This document shows positions 60,926-64,000 of a stretch of 64,000 nucleotides of DNA, piece after piece; the stretch's first letter is position 1; each line of letters starts with the position of its first letter. The DNA lies in the NCBI GenBank assembly GCA_028023455.1, contig JAQFVV010006306.1, forward strand, positions 1,947,001 to 2,011,000, given 5' to 3'. The position numbers and the translations under genes were made by a program. The notes beneath the pieces are model-generated. The model was not told the DNA's origin. It made no database searches and was given only the letters and a program-made list of their open reading frames with translations. This stretch comes from Epiperipatus broadwayi. Lineage: Eukaryota; Onychophora; Udeonychophora; Euonychophora; Peripatidae.

Positions 60926-61083
60926 GAGTAGGCACTAGATAGGGATTTTATGCACAAGCCTTCTGGCATCCATGGATTACTCTGGTTAGTGCAAGGTGAC
61001 ACTACTATATGGAGAGTTTTTGCCTGTTTACTAACAGTTATGTGCTAGCATGAGATGGTGATCATGTGATGTTTAGTGGTTTA

Positions 61084-61280
61084 ATATTCTAGTTTGCTAG
61101 CATGTGTAGTGCAATTGTCCTCAAAGCTGTGTATTGTTACCAAATATATAAATAAGAATGCTAGGATTAAGAGGCTGGATCCTTCAGAAGCACTAAGCTC
61201 ATTTATTCTTATTTATATATTTGGTAACAATACACAGCTTTGAGGGCAATTGCACTATACATGCAAACAAACTAGAATAT
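61084..61280. mobile_element. Hairpin MITE (~197 bp, arms ~75 bp)
   Basis: ATATTCTAGTTTG at the left and CAAACTAGAATAT at the right; the arms share TTGTTACCAAATATATAAAT and its complement, and CAAAGCTGTGTATTG. Nearly perfect, suggesting youth. It abuts the family A compound. Confidence 0.85.
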
Positions 61281-62733
61281 ATATATATATATATTTCTCC
61301 TAAGTAAAAAAAAATTGATTTAGTCAGATATATAGAAGATTATCATCACATATGTAAAGGATTTATGAACCAAACATTCGTCTGTATTCTTAATACAATA
61401 TATTTTAAATAATATATACTAATGTTGGATTCTGATCTCATTTGACATGCAGCTGTAGGTTTAAATGTGGAGCAGGTTTGTAAATGGAGATAAAGATTTT
61501 TGATTTCTTCTTTTGTCCAGAGCTCTTCTAGAAGATTTTCAGGTTACTTTGATGGTGGATTCTCTACTCTCTCTTTTTCTTTCTTAAATTGCCATTAGTG
61601 AAATTTATATGGCAGCCATTTTTTAATTTTAACACTATCACATTAGTATTAGATTTTTCATCAAGGATTAGACATTTCATGGTCAGAGTAATGAAACAAT
61701 ATATTTTAGAGACATTTCATATAAAGTTGGCTATCAGCCTATGGGAAAAAAGGTCTGAAGAGCCAATCACTAGACTCCAAATTTCCAATGAGGTTTTTTT
61801 ATTTGCTGTGCAGTAACTGCCTGATTAATGCAATTAAAGAGAACATACCAACTAATTTATTTATCTATTTATGCTGTAACTGTTTTTAAAACAACATTAA
61901 TTAGTAATAAACTTTCGTAAAAATATCCATTATATAAGTCACGTATTTTAGGATTAATCCCTTCTTTGAAATTTATTCCTTTTCTTTTTTACATTGCACT
62001 CCCAAATACATTAACTATACATTGTTTACAAATTATCTTATTTAAGATTAATTAAAATAAAACAAATACAATAACTTTCCCCCATAAACAATTTTCTAAT
62101 AAAATTTTGCTTGTTTGACAAAGTAACAGACTACCTTAAATTATCTTGGATATATTTTTTTAAGAATTCTATTTTAAATTTTCTTAATCAATTTGTCTTC
62201 TATCTATTTTTTTTTTTTTTTGCAAAAATCTTTCCATAAACAGAAATATTTTTTATTTTATAAAGTAATGAATATTCTATCACATATACACACATATATG
62301 AGCTATTTCCAGAGATTAATATTATGTAATGCATCGAGATTAATAAGCAAACTACTGGTTTATTAAGTAAATGAAATACTCTCAATCTAAAGCCCAAGAC
62401 AAAACTTTTTTAGAGGAAAAAACAAACTGTCTTCTCTCTTTACCTCATCTTATTATATAGAGGTTTATCTGAAACCATTTGGAAGAAAAGTATGATTTTT
62501 TAAACTAATCATATTACATTTTAAAGCTATTTTAAAATTGATATATATATATTTGACATTTGTGAAATTTATCAAATTATACATTGTCAATGCTGACTCA
62601 AGGAGTGATATACATAAATATAAGCTATTAATATTATGTAAAACATCAACATTAATATTCAAACTATTGATTTATTAGAAAATGAATATTGAGTATTAAT
62701 GTCCATATATATAGACTAACCATTAGAAATTAA
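61281..62733. other. Intergenic, nothing recognised
   Basis: AT-rich, with an AT-dinucleotide run at about 61278. A frame at 61589-61816 has no recognised domain. Confidence 0.4.
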
Positions 62734-62872
62734 TCGACACTTAGGCAATCCCAATATAGATAATCAACAATCTCAAACTGTTGTCAAGGCAACTTCCTTT
62801 TAACAATAAAGGGCTTGACAACAGTTTGAGATGTTGATTGTTATCTATATTGAGATTGTCTAAGTGTTGACT
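62734..62872. mobile_element. Hairpin MITE (~139 bp, arms ~58 bp)
   Basis: TCGACACTTAGGCAATC and CTCAAACTGTTGTCAAG at the left are inverted as CTTGACAACAGTTTGAG and GATTGTCTAAGTGTTGA at the right. Arms differ at only a few positions. Confidence 0.85.
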
Positions 62873-63750
62873 TTTTTAATGATTACTTATAAACCCATTT
62901 AACCTTGAGCTAAATGTATATATGTATACTGTATATGCTTCTTAAATTCTCTCTTCCTTATTTTTTTTACCGGACTTATTCTAATATAGAATATTAATGT
63001 CTATATATATGTGCTTTGTAAATTATTACTTTCTTATTTTGCTTAACTGAATTTATTTTTCGTCTTCCTTTTCCTATTTTTTTTTTTTTTAATTTTTGAA
63101 GTTATTATGTTGGGAGCAAGTACTCAATGTCAAATAAACTCTTATCTGACTCTTGAGAAATAATCACTTTCTTTCAATATATATATATGTGGTATGTGCT
63201 TGTTTTGAATGAATTATTTTACTAGTCTTCAGCCATTACTCAAAACCCTAGGAAAATATTCACTTCTTTTTAATTAAAATAAACACAATGTTTGCCAAAT
63301 TGCTAAATAATCAGACAATATTTTACTCCGACGACGTCTGCCATTAGTTGACTCCCTAGGAAAATATTCATTTCTTTTTAATTAAATTATAAGAAGCTCT
63401 ATATCTGTCAAACCTGCTAAATAATCATTTTCTTACGTTTGTACATGCCTAACTGAAGTAGAATATAACTAAGATAATATGGTTTAATAAATGAACAATT
63501 AACAGAAATCAATAAATCAACATAAACATTAAAAAATCGATTAATAATCATAAATAAAAAGTCATAAACAGTTTATTTTTTATCAAATAAATTCTGATAA
63601 AAGTTGTAAACAAAATCAAGTTGACAAAGAGTGTTTTGGGTTTATAACTTTTCTTTTATATCGTCTCTTGTTTAAGTAATTGAATGAAAAAAAATTTTTT
63701 TTTCAAATCTTTTAAATTCATTTGTGGAATTTTTTCATTTATATATATTA
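62873..63750. other. Intergenic, nothing recognised
   Basis: AT-rich. TAGGAAAATATTCA and TTTTAATTAAA recur near 63250 and 63357, a local direct repeat of about 107 bp. Confidence 0.4.
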
Positions 63751-63906
63751 AGACCCAGAAAGAGACCACATGTTCGATCGACGGATGAAATAAGAAAGTG
63801 TGCAGGGGTGATACGGAGAAGAGAAGCTAAATACCGGAGAAGGATTGAACTTGGAGAGACCTTCATCCTGCAGTGGATTGATAATGGTTGATGATGATGA
63901 TGATAT
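63751..63906 (+). mobile_element. LINE 3' end with microsatellite tail, 5'-truncated
   Basis: A frame of 46 codons ending at TGA 63889-63891 reads RPRKRPHVRSTDEIRKCAGV and ends RRIELGETFILQWIDNG. This resembles the C-terminal end of endonuclease-reverse transcriptase LINE proteins (pattern TDDI..AG, then EAF.QQW). It is followed by a GAT/TGA repeat typical of a LINE 3' tail. The subclass is an inference. Confidence 0.6.
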
Positions 63907-64000
63907 ATTAAGTGCACGATGTGTATATGATTTACAAAGATATGTGGCTATAAAGTATTAACATTTTAAATATTTGAATACAAGTATAATTTATGTACTT

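Larger units (their letters stand above)
60400..61083. repeat. Family A compound: tandem unit plus inverted arm
   Basis: ATAGTAGTGCCACC recurs at 60426 and 60870, giving a 444-bp unit on the minus strand. Immediately after the second occurrence the family continues on the plus strand from inside the ribozyme to GGTGATCATGTGATGTTTAG. The ends of the right half are long inverted repeats (ACAGGCAAAAACTCTCCATA and its complement). Confidence 0.85.

Noticed and set aside
1-64000. CRISPR arrays, operons or bacterial features
   Set aside because: GT-AG introns and animal retroelements make this eukaryotic nuclear DNA; the repeats present are dispersed elements or short tandems, not direct-repeat/spacer arrays.

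Overview
This is an AT-rich animal nuclear sequence, almost certainly from an invertebrate. It has one recognisable host gene, GT-AG introns, and a dense layer of mobile elements. I cannot fix the phylum from sequence alone.

Host gene (1209-32556, + strand). Nine exons encode the C-terminal ~355 residues of eIF4A3, the DEAD-box RNA helicase core of the exon junction complex. The first ~55 residues lie upstream of the window. Splice phases agree at every junction and all helicase motifs are intact. Introns are either tiny (72, 74 and 97 bp) or large (4.3-8.4 kb), and the large ones are full of repeats. No other host gene was recognised in 32557-64000.

The most interesting content is a set of dispersed repeats carrying type I hammerhead ribozymes. 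Family A has about ten hammerhead sites. Its 59-nt core has a two-part stem I, a CTGAYGA box, a short stem II, a GAAA box, a 2-bp stem III and a GTC cleavage site. It sits in ~430-457 bp units that occur as partial tandem dimers and as head-to-head palindromes. Family C has a different sequence but the same fold, in a ~465 bp tandem dimer. Family B is a third version. This layout resembles the retrozymes of plants and animals and the terminal repeats of Penelope-like elements. Penelope-like endonuclease (GIY-YIG) and reverse-transcriptase fragments are also present, next to hammerhead-like 3' halves. Two insertions show target-site duplications (13 bp and 11 bp) and a related unoccupied site in the same window. 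Family A hammerheads lie in sense orientation inside eIF4A3 introns.

Other content: a short hAT element that looks like SPIN (34997-35183); a ~100-bp tRNA-derived SINE with clear target duplications (two copies); other tRNA-like sequences; several 5'-truncated LINE copies; LTR-like remnants with TATA and primer-site motifs; many long hairpin MITEs. Layout: 1-32556, eIF4A3 exons and repeat-filled introns; 32557-35183, downstream flank and SPIN; 35478-37800, family A plus LINE copies; 39400-48700, MITEs, SINEs, Penelope fragments, an LTR remnant and nested ribozyme repeats; 48700-51300, LTR-like remnants; 52900-64000, family B and A repeats, an LTR-like remnant, hairpin elements and a LINE 3' end.
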